Assembly: GCA_050245975.1 (NCBI GenBank)
Contig: JBFWWW010000067.1
Location: forward strand, 1 to 17,783
Origin: JBFWWW01 sp050245975
Lineage (GTDB): Bacteria > Pseudomonadota > Alphaproteobacteria > Rhizobiales > Hyphomicrobiaceae
Reading direction: 5' to 3'
Length of the DNA: 17,783 nucleotides
How positions within the stretch are numbered: position 1 is the first letter of the stretch; every line of letters starts with the position of its first letter. The position numbers were made by a program, and so were the translations under genes. Shown one piece after another: positions 7,259-13,642 of this stretch. The notes beneath the pieces were generated by a model. That model had not been told where the DNA came from and did no database searches. It saw only the letters and a list, made by a program, of their open reading frames with translations.

Positions 7259-8452
7259 CTAGCCCGCGACGACCGGACGCAGAGCATCCACGAGGAGCCG
7301 TGTCTGCACCTCGGGGTCCTTGATGGAGAGCTGCGCCCTGAACCAGTCTTCCACCATGCCGCAGACCTTGGCCGGCGGCGCCTGCGCCAGGGCCTTCTCG
7401 TCCGAGAACAAGGTCAGGTCGGCCGTGGTCCAGCCCCGCGCCTTGAGCTCGGTGGCCAGGACGTCGTAGTCGGCCTTCTTCGGCTGCTCGTGCGGTTGCG
7501 GAGTCTTCCGGCCATCGGCGATGGCTTCGAACACGCTGATGAGCTGGTTCTGCAGGTAGGCCGTGTGCTTGGGATCGCGCAGCAGCCCCACGACCACCGG
7601 GCTCGACTCGCCCTGCGAGATCAGCCCGTAGCACGCATCGACGCTGAGCGACTTCAGGCGCGCCAGGTTGTCGACAAAGGTCGACGCCATGGTCTTCAGC
7701 CGCGGCACGCTCGCCTGCAAAGCTGCGTCGGCGTTCTGCCGCCGCAGCACGACGAGGGACTTCGCCATGTACTGCGCGATGCCTGCGTCATCGGTATTGG
7801 CCTTGCGCAGCTCCTCGCCTTCCTTCAGGCGGGCGGCGTACCAGTCCGGAAACTCCTTCTTGACGATGCGCCACAGCGGCGTGCGCTGCAGGTTCCCGTC
7901 GACGGCCTCCGGCGCGCCGTCGAACCCCTTGAAGGGCGAGACCTCGGTGCTCGGCCGTTCCGGCGCCGTCGCGGTCTTGACGGTCGGCTGCGGACGGCTC
8001 GGCGTCTCCTTCGGCATCGCCTTGTAGACAAGCGCGACCACGATATCTCTGTAGGGATAGGCGTACCAGCCGGCAGCACCCAGGGACGCGGCGAAAAACA
8101 GGAGCGCGGCGACACGGCGCGGCCATCGGCGCGGGCGGGCGTCGTGATCCTCTTCCTCGTAGTCATCCTGGTCGTTGCGGGGCTGCTGGACTTTGGCTGT
8201 CGCGGGCTGCCCGGCCGCGGCACCGCGCGCGACGGGAGCGCCGGTCGTCGGCATCCCCATCCGCTGGTCCGGTCGTCGCGAAAACACCAGAACGGCGGGA
8301 CGCCAGTCCGGAAAGCCTTCGCGCCAGACGAGATCGTCGGGCTTCAGGTGCCCGAGTTCGACGATTTTCTGAATCTCGGCATCCGTCAGCGGACCGTACT
8401 GACGGCCGTTGCGCGCGAGATACCACTGGATCGCGTTACTGGGACCTGACAT
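7259..8452 (-). CDS. GYF_2 (DUF4339) domain membrane protein of unknown function
   Basis: A 397-residue protein with three parts. Residues about 8-55 are a GYF_2/DUF4339 domain, with the typical W10-Y11, GPLTD (20-24) and a later LVWREGFPDW segment. Residues about 60-110 are a Pro/Gly-rich, then acidic, then basic linker. One membrane helix (about 113-132) is preceded by RPRRWPRR, which predicts the GYF_2 domain in the cytoplasm and the remaining ~265 residues in the periplasm. The C-terminal region is mostly helical, has two cysteines (in VDACYG and AKVCGM) that could form a disulfide, and matches no family I know. GYF-type domains bind proline-rich peptides, suggesting a partner-recruiting role. 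ATG at 8452 is preferred over a GTG one codon upstream. It is the first gene of the minus-strand series and divergent from ndk. Confidence 0.85.
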   Translation of the reverse strand: MSGPSNAIQWYLARNGRQYGPLTDAEIQKIVELGHLKPDDLVWREGFPDWRPAVLVFSRRPDQRMGMPTTGAPVARGAAAGQPATAKVQQPRNDQDDYEEEDHDARPRRWPRRVAALLFFAASLGAAGWYAYPYRDIVVALVYKAMPKETPSRPQPTVKTATAPERPSTEVSPFKGFDGAPEAVDGNLQRTPLWRIVKKEFPDWYAARLKEGEELRKANTDDAGIAQYMAKSLVVLRRQNADAALQASVPRLKTMASTFVDNLARLKSLSVDACYGLISQGESSPVVVGLLRDPKHTAYLQNQLISVFEAIADGRKTPQPHEQPKKADYDVLATELKARGWTTADLTLFSDEKALAQAPPAKVCGMVEDWFRAQLSIKDPEVQTRLLVDALRPVVAG

Positions 8453-8497
8453 CACTCAACGCCAAACGGAAACTCTGCGCCCGCGCCCGCGCTCTGC

Positions 8498-8515
8498 GGT
8501 GCTTCACCAAGCACC
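8498..8515. repeat. 7-bp inverted repeat in the GYF_2/ndk divergent region
   Basis: GGTGCTT (8498-8504) and AAGCACC (8509-8515) flank a CACC loop, about 46 nt upstream of the GYF_2 gene start. It could be a 5' leader hairpin of that gene or a small operator. The rest of the 252-nt region holds the ndk promoter and no gene that I can support. Confidence 0.5.
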
Positions 8516-8621
8516 CTAGAAACTTCGCCGGCTGGCCGTCAATTGCTCAGTGAAACAGGAAAGTTAGCCCGCATTCTGTCCGCATTGCGAAGCCGCATAC
8601 AACTCATCCGGGCTCTGCAGC

Positions 8622-8651
8622 TTGAAGCTTCGCGATCCCGCAAGCTATAAC
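8622..8651 (+). promoter_or_regulatory. Candidate sigma70 promoter of ndk
   Basis: TTGAAG (8622-8627) and TATAAC (8646-8651) match the -35 (4/6) and -10 (5/6) consensus with an 18-nt spacer; reading the -10 one base earlier as CTATAA gives 17 nt. Transcription would start near 8658, giving a leader of about 47 nt before the ndk ATG. Confidence 0.55.
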
Positions 8652-8704
8652 CCGCGCCATCCACCTCCGGGCAGGCCGGACGAACCGAACAGAGATCAGA
8701 AAAA

Positions 8705-9127
8705 ATGGCTATCGAGCGCACGTTTTCCATCATCAAGCCGGACGCCACCAGGCGCAACCTCACCGGCGCCATTAACGCCGTCATCGAGAAATCCGGCCTC
8801 CGGATCGTGGGCCAGAAGCGCGTGCGCTGGTCCCGGGCGCAGGCCGAGAAATTCTACGAGGAGCACAAGGGCCGCCCGTTCTACGGCGAACTGTGCGATT
8901 TCATGATCTCAGCGCCCATCGTCGTTCAGGTGCTCGAGGGCGAAGGCGCCATCGCCAAGTACCGCGAGGTCATGGGCGCCACCGACCCGAAAGAGGCCAA
9001 GGACGGCACCATCCGCAAGATGTTTGCCGTCTCCAAGGGCGAGAACTCGACCCACGGCTCGGACAGCCCCGCCTCCGCCGAGCGCGAGATCAAGCTGAAC
9101 TTCACGGCTGAAGAGATCGTCGGCTGA
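8705..9127 (+). CDS. ndk: Nucleoside diphosphate kinase
   Basis: A 140-residue protein of the standard bacterial Ndk length. It transfers the gamma-phosphate of ATP to nucleoside diphosphates through a phosphohistidine, balancing NTP and dNTP pools in the cytoplasm. Visible landmarks are Lys11 in SIIKPDA, Arg104 in GTIRK, and the catalytic His117 in NSTHGSDSPASAEREI, at the same position as in E. coli. The start is fixed by the conserved MAIERTFSIIKPD. The ribosome site is weak (A/G-rich GAGATCAGAAAAA just before the ATG). It is a single gene with its own promoter and converges on the thiolase gene with 19 nt between the stop codons. Confidence 0.98.
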   Translation: MAIERTFSIIKPDATRRNLTGAINAVIEKSGLRIVGQKRVRWSRAQAEKFYEEHKGRPFYGELCDFMISAPIVVQVLEGEGAIAKYREVMGATDPKEAKDGTIRKMFAVSKGENSTHGSDSPASAEREIKLNFTAEEIVG

Positions 9128-9150
9128 CGCCGGCGGGCAGCGCGCGTCAG
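9124..9150. terminator. Inverted repeat shared by the ndk and thiolase stop codons
   Basis: CTGACGC (9124-9130) and GCGTCAG (9144-9150) are a 7-bp perfect inverted repeat with a 13-nt loop. The TGA of ndk (9125-9127) lies in one arm and the TGA of the convergent thiolase gene (9147-9149) in the other. There is no T-run, so it is a weak bidirectional terminator candidate at best. Confidence 0.3.
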
Positions 9151-10349
9151 ACCCGTTCCAGGATGACGGCGATGCCTTGCCCAACGCCGATACACATCGA
9201 GACGAGCGCGTAGCGGCCGCCGCTGCGCTGAAGCTGGCGTGCCGCCGTCAACGCGAGGCGCGCGCCCGATGCCCCGAGGGGATGCCCGACCGCGATCGCC
9301 CCGCCGTTGGGGTTCACGCGCGAGTCGTTGAACGGCAGACCCAGTCCCTTGAGGCACGCGAGCACCTGCGCCGCGAACGCCTCGTTGATCTCGATCACGT
9401 CCATCTCCTTGAGATCGAGACCGGCGCGTTCCAGCGCCTTGCGGGCGGCGGGCACCGGCCCGAAGCCCATCACGCGCGGCGGGACGCCTGCAACGCCGCT
9501 CGCGATCACGCGCGCGATGGGCTTGCTGCCGGCCCTCTCGCCGGCATCCCGGCTTGCCACCATGAGCACAGCCGCACCGTCGTTGATCCCCGACGCGTTG
9601 CCGGCGGTCGTGACGCCGCCGGCATAGAGCGGCCGCAGCTTCTGCAGCGACTCCATCGACGTGTCCGGACGGGGATGCTCATCCTCGCTCACCACGGTGT
9701 CGGGCCTGCCCTTGGTGCCCGGCAGCGTGACGGGGCGGATTTCGCCCGCGAAAAAACCTTCCGCCTTGGCGCGCGCGAACTTCTGCTGCGATCCCAGCGC
9801 GAAGCGGTCGCAGTCCTCGCGCGAGAGCTGATGGTCGCGGGCGAGGTTGTCGGCCGTCTCCGGCATCGTATCGGCGCCGAACGCGCTTTCGATCTTGGGA
9901 TTGGGAAAGCGCGCGCCGAGCGAGGAATCGAAGACGGTGAACGCCTTGCCGAAGGCCTGCTCCGATTTCGCGACGACGAACGGCGCGCGTGTCATGCTTT
10001 CCACACCGCCCGCGACCGCGACGTCGGCCTCACCGCAGGTGATCGCGTGCGCGGCGCCGATAAGCGCATTGAGCCCGGAGCCGCACAGCCTGTTGTGAAC
10101 CATGCCTGGCGTTTCGACCGGCAGACCGGCCAGCAACAACGCGTGACGGCTTACGTTCCTGCTGTCCTCGCCGGCCTGGCAGACGCAGCCAATCGACACA
10201 TCGTCGATGGTTTCCGGCGCAAATCCCGACCGGCCGACCACGGCCTTCATGACGTCCGCGAGGAGATCGTCGGGCCGCACACGCGACAGCGCGCCCGCGT
10301 GACGGCCGAACGGTGTGCGCAGTCCGTCGTAGATGTAGGCGTCGAGCAT
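9147..10349 (-). CDS. Acetyl-CoA acyltransferase, PcaF-like (3-oxoadipyl-CoA thiolase type)
   Basis: A 400-residue thiolase, exactly the usual length of 3-oxoadipyl-CoA thiolases. The nucleophile is Cys89 in NRLCGSG. Asn322-Glu323 lie in NEAFAAQ, His356 in GGAIAVGHPLGASGAR, and the second catalytic Cys386 in MCIGVGQGIA. The VNPNGG and CIGVGQG wording, AGEDSRNVSRHALLLAGLP and the N-terminal RTPFGR are typical of PcaF/PaaJ. The likely reaction is thiolytic cleavage of 3-oxoadipyl-CoA to succinyl-CoA and acetyl-CoA in aromatic degradation, but other 3-oxoacyl-CoA substrates are possible because no other pca or paa gene is in view. A strong AGAAGGA site lies 8 nt before the ATG. It follows xdhC by 27 nt, so the two are probably co-transcribed. 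Confidence 0.93.
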   Translation of the reverse strand: MLDAYIYDGLRTPFGRHAGALSRVRPDDLLADVMKAVVGRSGFAPETIDDVSIGCVCQAGEDSRNVSRHALLLAGLPVETPGMVHNRLCGSGLNALIGAAHAITCGEADVAVAGGVESMTRAPFVVAKSEQAFGKAFTVFDSSLGARFPNPKIESAFGADTMPETADNLARDHQLSREDCDRFALGSQQKFARAKAEGFFAGEIRPVTLPGTKGRPDTVVSEDEHPRPDTSMESLQKLRPLYAGGVTTAGNASGINDGAAVLMVASRDAGERAGSKPIARVIASGVAGVPPRVMGFGPVPAARKALERAGLDLKEMDVIEINEAFAAQVLACLKGLGLPFNDSRVNPNGGAIAVGHPLGASGARLALTAARQLQRSGGRYALVSMCIGVGQGIAVILERV

Positions 10350-10376
10350 CGGTCGTGTCCTTCTCGGGGTGTTCGT

Positions 10377-11414
10377 CTAGGCCGCCTTGCGTGCGGCTTT
10401 CGTCCCGCGCAAGGCGAGGACGATCTGCGCCATGACGGAGAGGGCGATTTCGGGCGGGCTTTCGGCGCCGATGTCGATGCCGATGGGCGCGGCGATGCGC
10501 CCGATGTCTGCGGCGGTGAAGCCGGCGGCCAGCAGCCGCTCCGTGCGCTTGGCGTGGTTGCGCTTCGAGCCCAGTGCGCCGATGTAGAAGCAGTCGGAGC
10601 GCAGGGCGAGCTTCAGGGCTTCGTCGTCGATGTGGCCGACATGCGCAAGCGCCACGACGGCGGTGTAGGGATCGAGCCCGAGCTTCGGCAGCGCGTCCTG
10701 CGGCCACTCCGTGATGAGCTCCGTCCCGGCAAATCGCTCCGGCGACGCAAATGCCGTGCGCGGATCGACCACGACGACCTGGTATCCGGCCAGCCGCACC
10801 AGTTCGGTCAGGATCTGCGCGATATGCGTCGCCCCGATGATGATGACCCGGGCCGGCGGCACGACAACCTGCAGGAAGCGCTCGCCGTCGGACATCTCCT
10901 TCAGCGCGCTGCGCCCGGCGCGCAACCGTTCGGCGACCGCCGGCTCGGACTTTGCTTGCGCAGCGTCGAATATTTCCCGGGCCCCGTCCTCCAGGCGCGT
11001 GCTGAGCACGAGGCCGGTGCGCTCTTCACGCGCCGTCAGCATCCGGTCGAGCAGCGGGAGGCTGGTGTCGCGGTCGAGCGGCTCGACGAACACCTTGATC
11101 TGTCCCCCGCACGGCAGGCCTGCGCGCCAGGCGGTCTCGTCCGCGACGCCGAAGGCGAGCGTCCGCACCTTGCCGGACTCGATGGCGTCGCCGGCCTCGG
11201 CGATCACGTCGCCCTCGACACATCCGCCGGAGACCGAGCCCTGGAACCGTCCATCCGCCGCGACGGCCATCTGCCCGCCCACCGCGACGGGGGCGGACCC
11301 CCACGTGTCGACCACCGTGGCGAGCGCGACCTTGCGGCCTTCCCTGAGCCATGTCCGCGCCTGCGTCAGGACATCGAGCTCGGCGGCGTGATCTTCGGAT
11401 TTTGCAGCGGACAT
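10377..11414 (-). CDS. XdhC/CoxI-family molybdenum-cofactor maturation protein
   Basis: A 345-residue two-domain protein. The N-terminal XdhC_CoxI domain (about 12-80) carries GSAPVAVGGQMAV and SGGCVEGDVI; a second conserved block is GLPCGGQIKVF with Cys102. The C-terminal Rossmann domain (about 188-330) has VIIIGATHIAQIL, VVVVDPRTAFA, ALAHVGHIDD and YIGALGSKRNHAKR. Family members bind molybdenum cofactor, promote its sulfuration and hand it to xanthine-dehydrogenase or aerobic CO-dehydrogenase type enzymes. No such large subunit is in the window; the molybdoenzyme at the left end is of the other (bis-MGD) superfamily, so its client is elsewhere. I chose ATG 11414 because homology begins soon after it. 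ATGs at 11468 and 11537 are also in frame, and no start has a strong ribosome site. Confidence 0.9.
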   Translation of the reverse strand: MSAAKSEDHAAELDVLTQARTWLREGRKVALATVVDTWGSAPVAVGGQMAVAADGRFQGSVSGGCVEGDVIAEAGDAIESGKVRTLAFGVADETAWRAGLPCGGQIKVFVEPLDRDTSLPLLDRMLTAREERTGLVLSTRLEDGAREIFDAAQAKSEPAVAERLRAGRSALKEMSDGERFLQVVVPPARVIIIGATHIAQILTELVRLAGYQVVVVDPRTAFASPERFAGTELITEWPQDALPKLGLDPYTAVVALAHVGHIDDEALKLALRSDCFYIGALGSKRNHAKRTERLLAAGFTAADIGRIAAPIGIDIGAESPPEIALSVMAQIVLALRGTKAARKAA

Positions 11415-11554
11415 GGGCGGTCTCGGGTCGCGGGGGGTGGCCTTGGCTATTGATAGGCCCCGTCCCATGCCGTGACCAGAGGCGCGAGCCGCAGGGGTGC
11501 CCAGCGTCTCCGCCCGCCGTCGCGCGTCAGCCATCATTCAGCCTCGGCACGGAC

Positions 11555-12319
11555 ATGCGAATCACGCAGATTCAACTCATGCGCGATTCTATCCTCCATA
11601 CAACCTTGCGGCCGGTGGCGCTCGCGCTGGCTGCGGGCCTCACACTCGCCCCCTCGCTCGCCCTCGCCGCCGCTCCGGCTCCGGCAACGATATCCACAGC
11701 CACCCCCATTGCGGGCGCCGCTCGCGTCATCGACGGCGACACCATCGTCATCGGCGAGACGCACATCCGCCTCGAAGGCATCGACGCGCCCGAGTCCGCA
11801 CAGACCTGCCACCGCCGCTGGCTCGGCACCTGGAACTGCGGCGCCGATTCCGCGGCCGCTTTGCGCCGCCTCACCGCCGGCAAGACGACCACCTGCGATC
11901 CGAAGGGTGTCGACAAGTACGGGCGCACGCTGGCGATCTGCTTCGTCGATCGCACGGACATCAACGCCGCCATGGTGCGCCAGGGCTACGCCTGGGCGTT
12001 CGTGAAGTATTCCTCGCTCTACGTGCAGGAGGAGGCGGCCGCCAAGGCGGACAAGGTCGGCATCTGGCAGGGTGACGCGCAGCCGGCCTGGGACTTCCGC
12101 GCCCATCGCTGGAGCGCCGCCGAGCAGCAGGCGCCGGAGGGCTGCGCCATCAAGGGCAACGTGACCCGCAACGGGCGCATCTACCACATGCCGTGGAGCC
12201 CCTGGTACAACCGCATCCGCATCGAGCCGGAAAAAGGCAAGCGCTGGTTCTGCAGCGAGGCCGAGGCCGTCGCCGCCGGCTGGCGTCCAGCGCATATCAA
12301 CGGCAAGAGCGAACTCTAG
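11555..12319 (+). CDS. Secreted thermonuclease (SNase) family protein with C-terminal sunset domain
   Basis: A 254-residue exported protein. Residues 1-40 form a signal peptide (a hydrophobic Leu/Ala run ending in ALAAAPAPA). The SNase domain (about 54-175) has DGDT (60-63), Arg72, Asp77 and Glu80 in IRLEGIDAPE, and Arg124 in YGRTLA. The spacing between these residues equals that of staphylococcal nuclease Arg35, Asp40, Glu43 and Arg87, so the site looks active. Residues about 198-246 form a 'sunset'-type domain: GNVTRNGRIYHMPWSPWY, followed by KGKRWFCSEAEAVAAGWRPA. It probably cuts nucleic acid in the periplasm or outside the cell. ATG 11555 has a weak upstream GG-rich site; ATG 11579 would also leave a complete signal peptide. 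It is divergent from xdhC and convergent with the methyltransferase gene. Confidence 0.92.
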   Translation: MRITQIQLMRDSILHTTLRPVALALAAGLTLAPSLALAAAPAPATISTATPIAGAARVIDGDTIVIGETHIRLEGIDAPESAQTCHRRWLGTWNCGADSAAALRRLTAGKTTTCDPKGVDKYGRTLAICFVDRTDINAAMVRQGYAWAFVKYSSLYVQEEAAAKADKVGIWQGDAQPAWDFRAHRWSAAEQQAPEGCAIKGNVTRNGRIYHMPWSPWYNRIRIEPEKGKRWFCSEAEAVAAGWRPAHINGKSEL

Positions 12320-12330
12320 AGCCCGATCGC

Positions 12331-12361
12331 TCGGGGTGCGCGCGATGCGTGCGCACCTCGA
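12331..12361. terminator. Long GC-rich hairpin between convergent genes
   Basis: TCGGGGTGCGC (12331-12341) pairs with GCGCACCTCGA (12351-12361), with one G-U pair. The stem continues inward by three further pairs to an ATG loop, giving about 14 bp. It lies 11 nt after the nuclease stop and 24 nt after the methyltransferase stop on the other strand, the right place for a bidirectional terminator. There is no T-run on either side. Confidence 0.55.
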
Positions 12362-12385
12362 TCGCAAATCAAGTCTCTCAAGATC

Positions 12386-13084
12386 CTAAAGCGCGACGAC
12401 GGCGACCTGCTGGATCGAATAGCCGAGGTACTTGAAGCGCTTCCCCCTGGCCTTCTGGAATTCCACGAAGGCCTTGTGCTCGTGCGCCTGCCAGTTCGGA
12501 TAGTTGAAGTACTCGTCGAACACCAGCACCGTGCCGGGCACGATGCGCGCGCCGAGGTGACCGAATATCGTCGCCGTCGAGGAATAAAGATCGCAGTCGA
12601 TGTGCAGGAACGCGGCCGGCCCCTGCGTCTCGGCCGCAAACACCGGAACCGTGGTGTCGAACCAGCCGGGGTGCAGGACGACGTTGGAGGCGACCTTCGG
12701 CAGGCGGCCCTTGCGGTTGAAGAAGCCCGCCGCCATCGTGTTGCCGGCCCAGTCCTCCGGCAGGCCCTCGAAGGAATCGAAGCCGTGGATCGTGCGGCCC
12801 GGCAGCGTGCGCGCGATGAAGTTGACGGTGCCGCCCTCGTTGACGCCGAACTCGGCGCAGAAGCCCTCGCCCTTCACCTGCGACAGCGCGTGCCGCATCA
12901 GCTCGCGCGGCGTGTCGAAAGCCAGCGCCTCGGGCATCGACTCCAGGATGAAGTCGAGCGTCTCCTCGTGCGCCCGCGCCTGCAATCCCGTGTAGGGATG
13001 GCTGCTGGGATAGGCGACGGGCAGCCGTGCCAACATGGCCGCCTTCTGCACGAGGCTTTTCAGTCCGTAGTTGGCGATGAACAT
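12386..13084 (-). CDS. TylF/MycF-like SAM-dependent methyltransferase
   Basis: A 232-residue class I methyltransferase. The SAM-binding motif is AEFGVNEGGT (77-86). FDSFEGLPEDW (102-112) supplies the acidic residue for SAM, HIDCDLYSST (161-170) has Asp163 and Asp165 that fit the metal-binding pair of TylF-type enzymes, and FDEYFNYPNW (189-198) is the conserved end motif. TylF and MycF O-methylate deoxysugars in antibiotics, and relatives occur in surface polysaccharide clusters; here a surface sugar is the likely acceptor (inference). GGAG lies 9 nt before the ATG. It is the last of three minus-strand genes, 45 nt after the GtrA gene. Confidence 0.9.
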   Translation of the reverse strand: MFIANYGLKSLVQKAAMLARLPVAYPSSHPYTGLQARAHEETLDFILESMPEALAFDTPRELMRHALSQVKGEGFCAEFGVNEGGTVNFIARTLPGRTIHGFDSFEGLPEDWAGNTMAAGFFNRKGRLPKVASNVVLHPGWFDTTVPVFAAETQGPAAFLHIDCDLYSSTATIFGHLGARIVPGTVLVFDEYFNYPNWQAHEHKAFVEFQKARGKRFKYLGYSIQQVAVVAL

Positions 13085-13129
13085 GCGCGTGGGCTCCGTC
13101 TCGATCGCCTGCAGGATACGGCGAGAGGG

Positions 13130-13642
13130 TTAACGGTGCGCTAGGGCCGCGGGCGCATAGACGACGCCGGCGCGCACCAGATAGACCGACACGAACGTCA
13201 GCGCGATGCCGATGCCCTTGGCGACCGGCGCCGGCAGGCCGAAAACTGCCATCGCAAGCTGAATGCTGCCGGCCGTGATGGCGAAGCCCATGACGCCGGT
13301 GAGTAGGTATTCCGATGCCAGCCGGGCCTGCGATTTGCCGGTTGCCGAGCCGTCGAAGACGCAACTCCGCGCCAGCCCGTAGTGCAGCAGCAGGCCCGCC
13401 ATGCAGCTCAGCGCGCCGGCCAGGGCCGGACCGGTGAGCGACAGGTTCAGCAGCCCCCAGAAGGTACCGAGGTCGACCAGCAGCGAGGCGCCGCTCACGG
13501 CCGTATAGCGCGCGAACTGGACGACTCGGCCCGGCGCAGTGACGAAGTTTCTTACGCGCGCCGTCGTCCGGCGGAGAGCCGCCAGGGCATCGACCGGCGG
13601 CATGGCGCCCGCCCCCTGCATGGCCTCGCGGACTCCCGACAT
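13130..13642 (-). CDS. GtrA-family membrane protein
   Basis: A 170-residue protein with four predicted membrane helices (about 47-67, 72-90, 111-134, 140-162) and a cytoplasmic N-terminal extension of about 40 residues. RYTAVSGASLLVDL at the start of helix 1, HYGLARSCVF after helix 2 and the EYLLTGVMGF start of helix 3 match the GtrA pattern. GtrA proteins are thought to flip or help flip polyprenyl-phosphate-linked sugars across the inner membrane for glycan decoration. Its ATG overlaps the stop of the FAD oxidoreductase as TGATG (13640-13644 on the minus strand), so the two are translationally coupled. Confidence 0.92.
   Translation of the reverse strand: MSGVREAMQGAGAMPPVDALAALRRTTARVRNFVTAPGRVVQFARYTAVSGASLLVDLGTFWGLLNLSLTGPALAGALSCMAGLLLHYGLARSCVFDGSATGKSQARLASEYLLTGVMGFAITAGSIQLAMAVFGLPAPVAKGIGIALTFVSVYLVRAGVVYAPAALAHR

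Noticed and set aside
7199..8449. A 416-codon plus-strand frame opposite the GYF_2 gene
   Set aside because: The minus-strand protein has a GYF_2 domain and a proper membrane helix, whereas this frame has no domain and simply mirrors it.
9177..11453. A 758-codon open frame on the plus strand opposite the thiolase and XdhC genes
   Set aside because: It mirrors two well-supported genes, has the low-complexity Arg/Ala/His composition of an antisense frame, and has no recognisable motif.
11351..11554. A 68-residue N-terminal extension of the nuclease frame
   Set aside because: It would bury the signal peptide in the middle of the protein and overlap the xdhC start; the ATG at 11555 gives a normal exported protein.
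12378..13364. A 328-codon minus-strand frame overlapping the methyltransferase and part of the GtrA gene in another frame
   Set aside because: The residues are Arg/Gly/Ala-rich without motifs, while the other frame gives a full TylF-like methyltransferase and GtrA.
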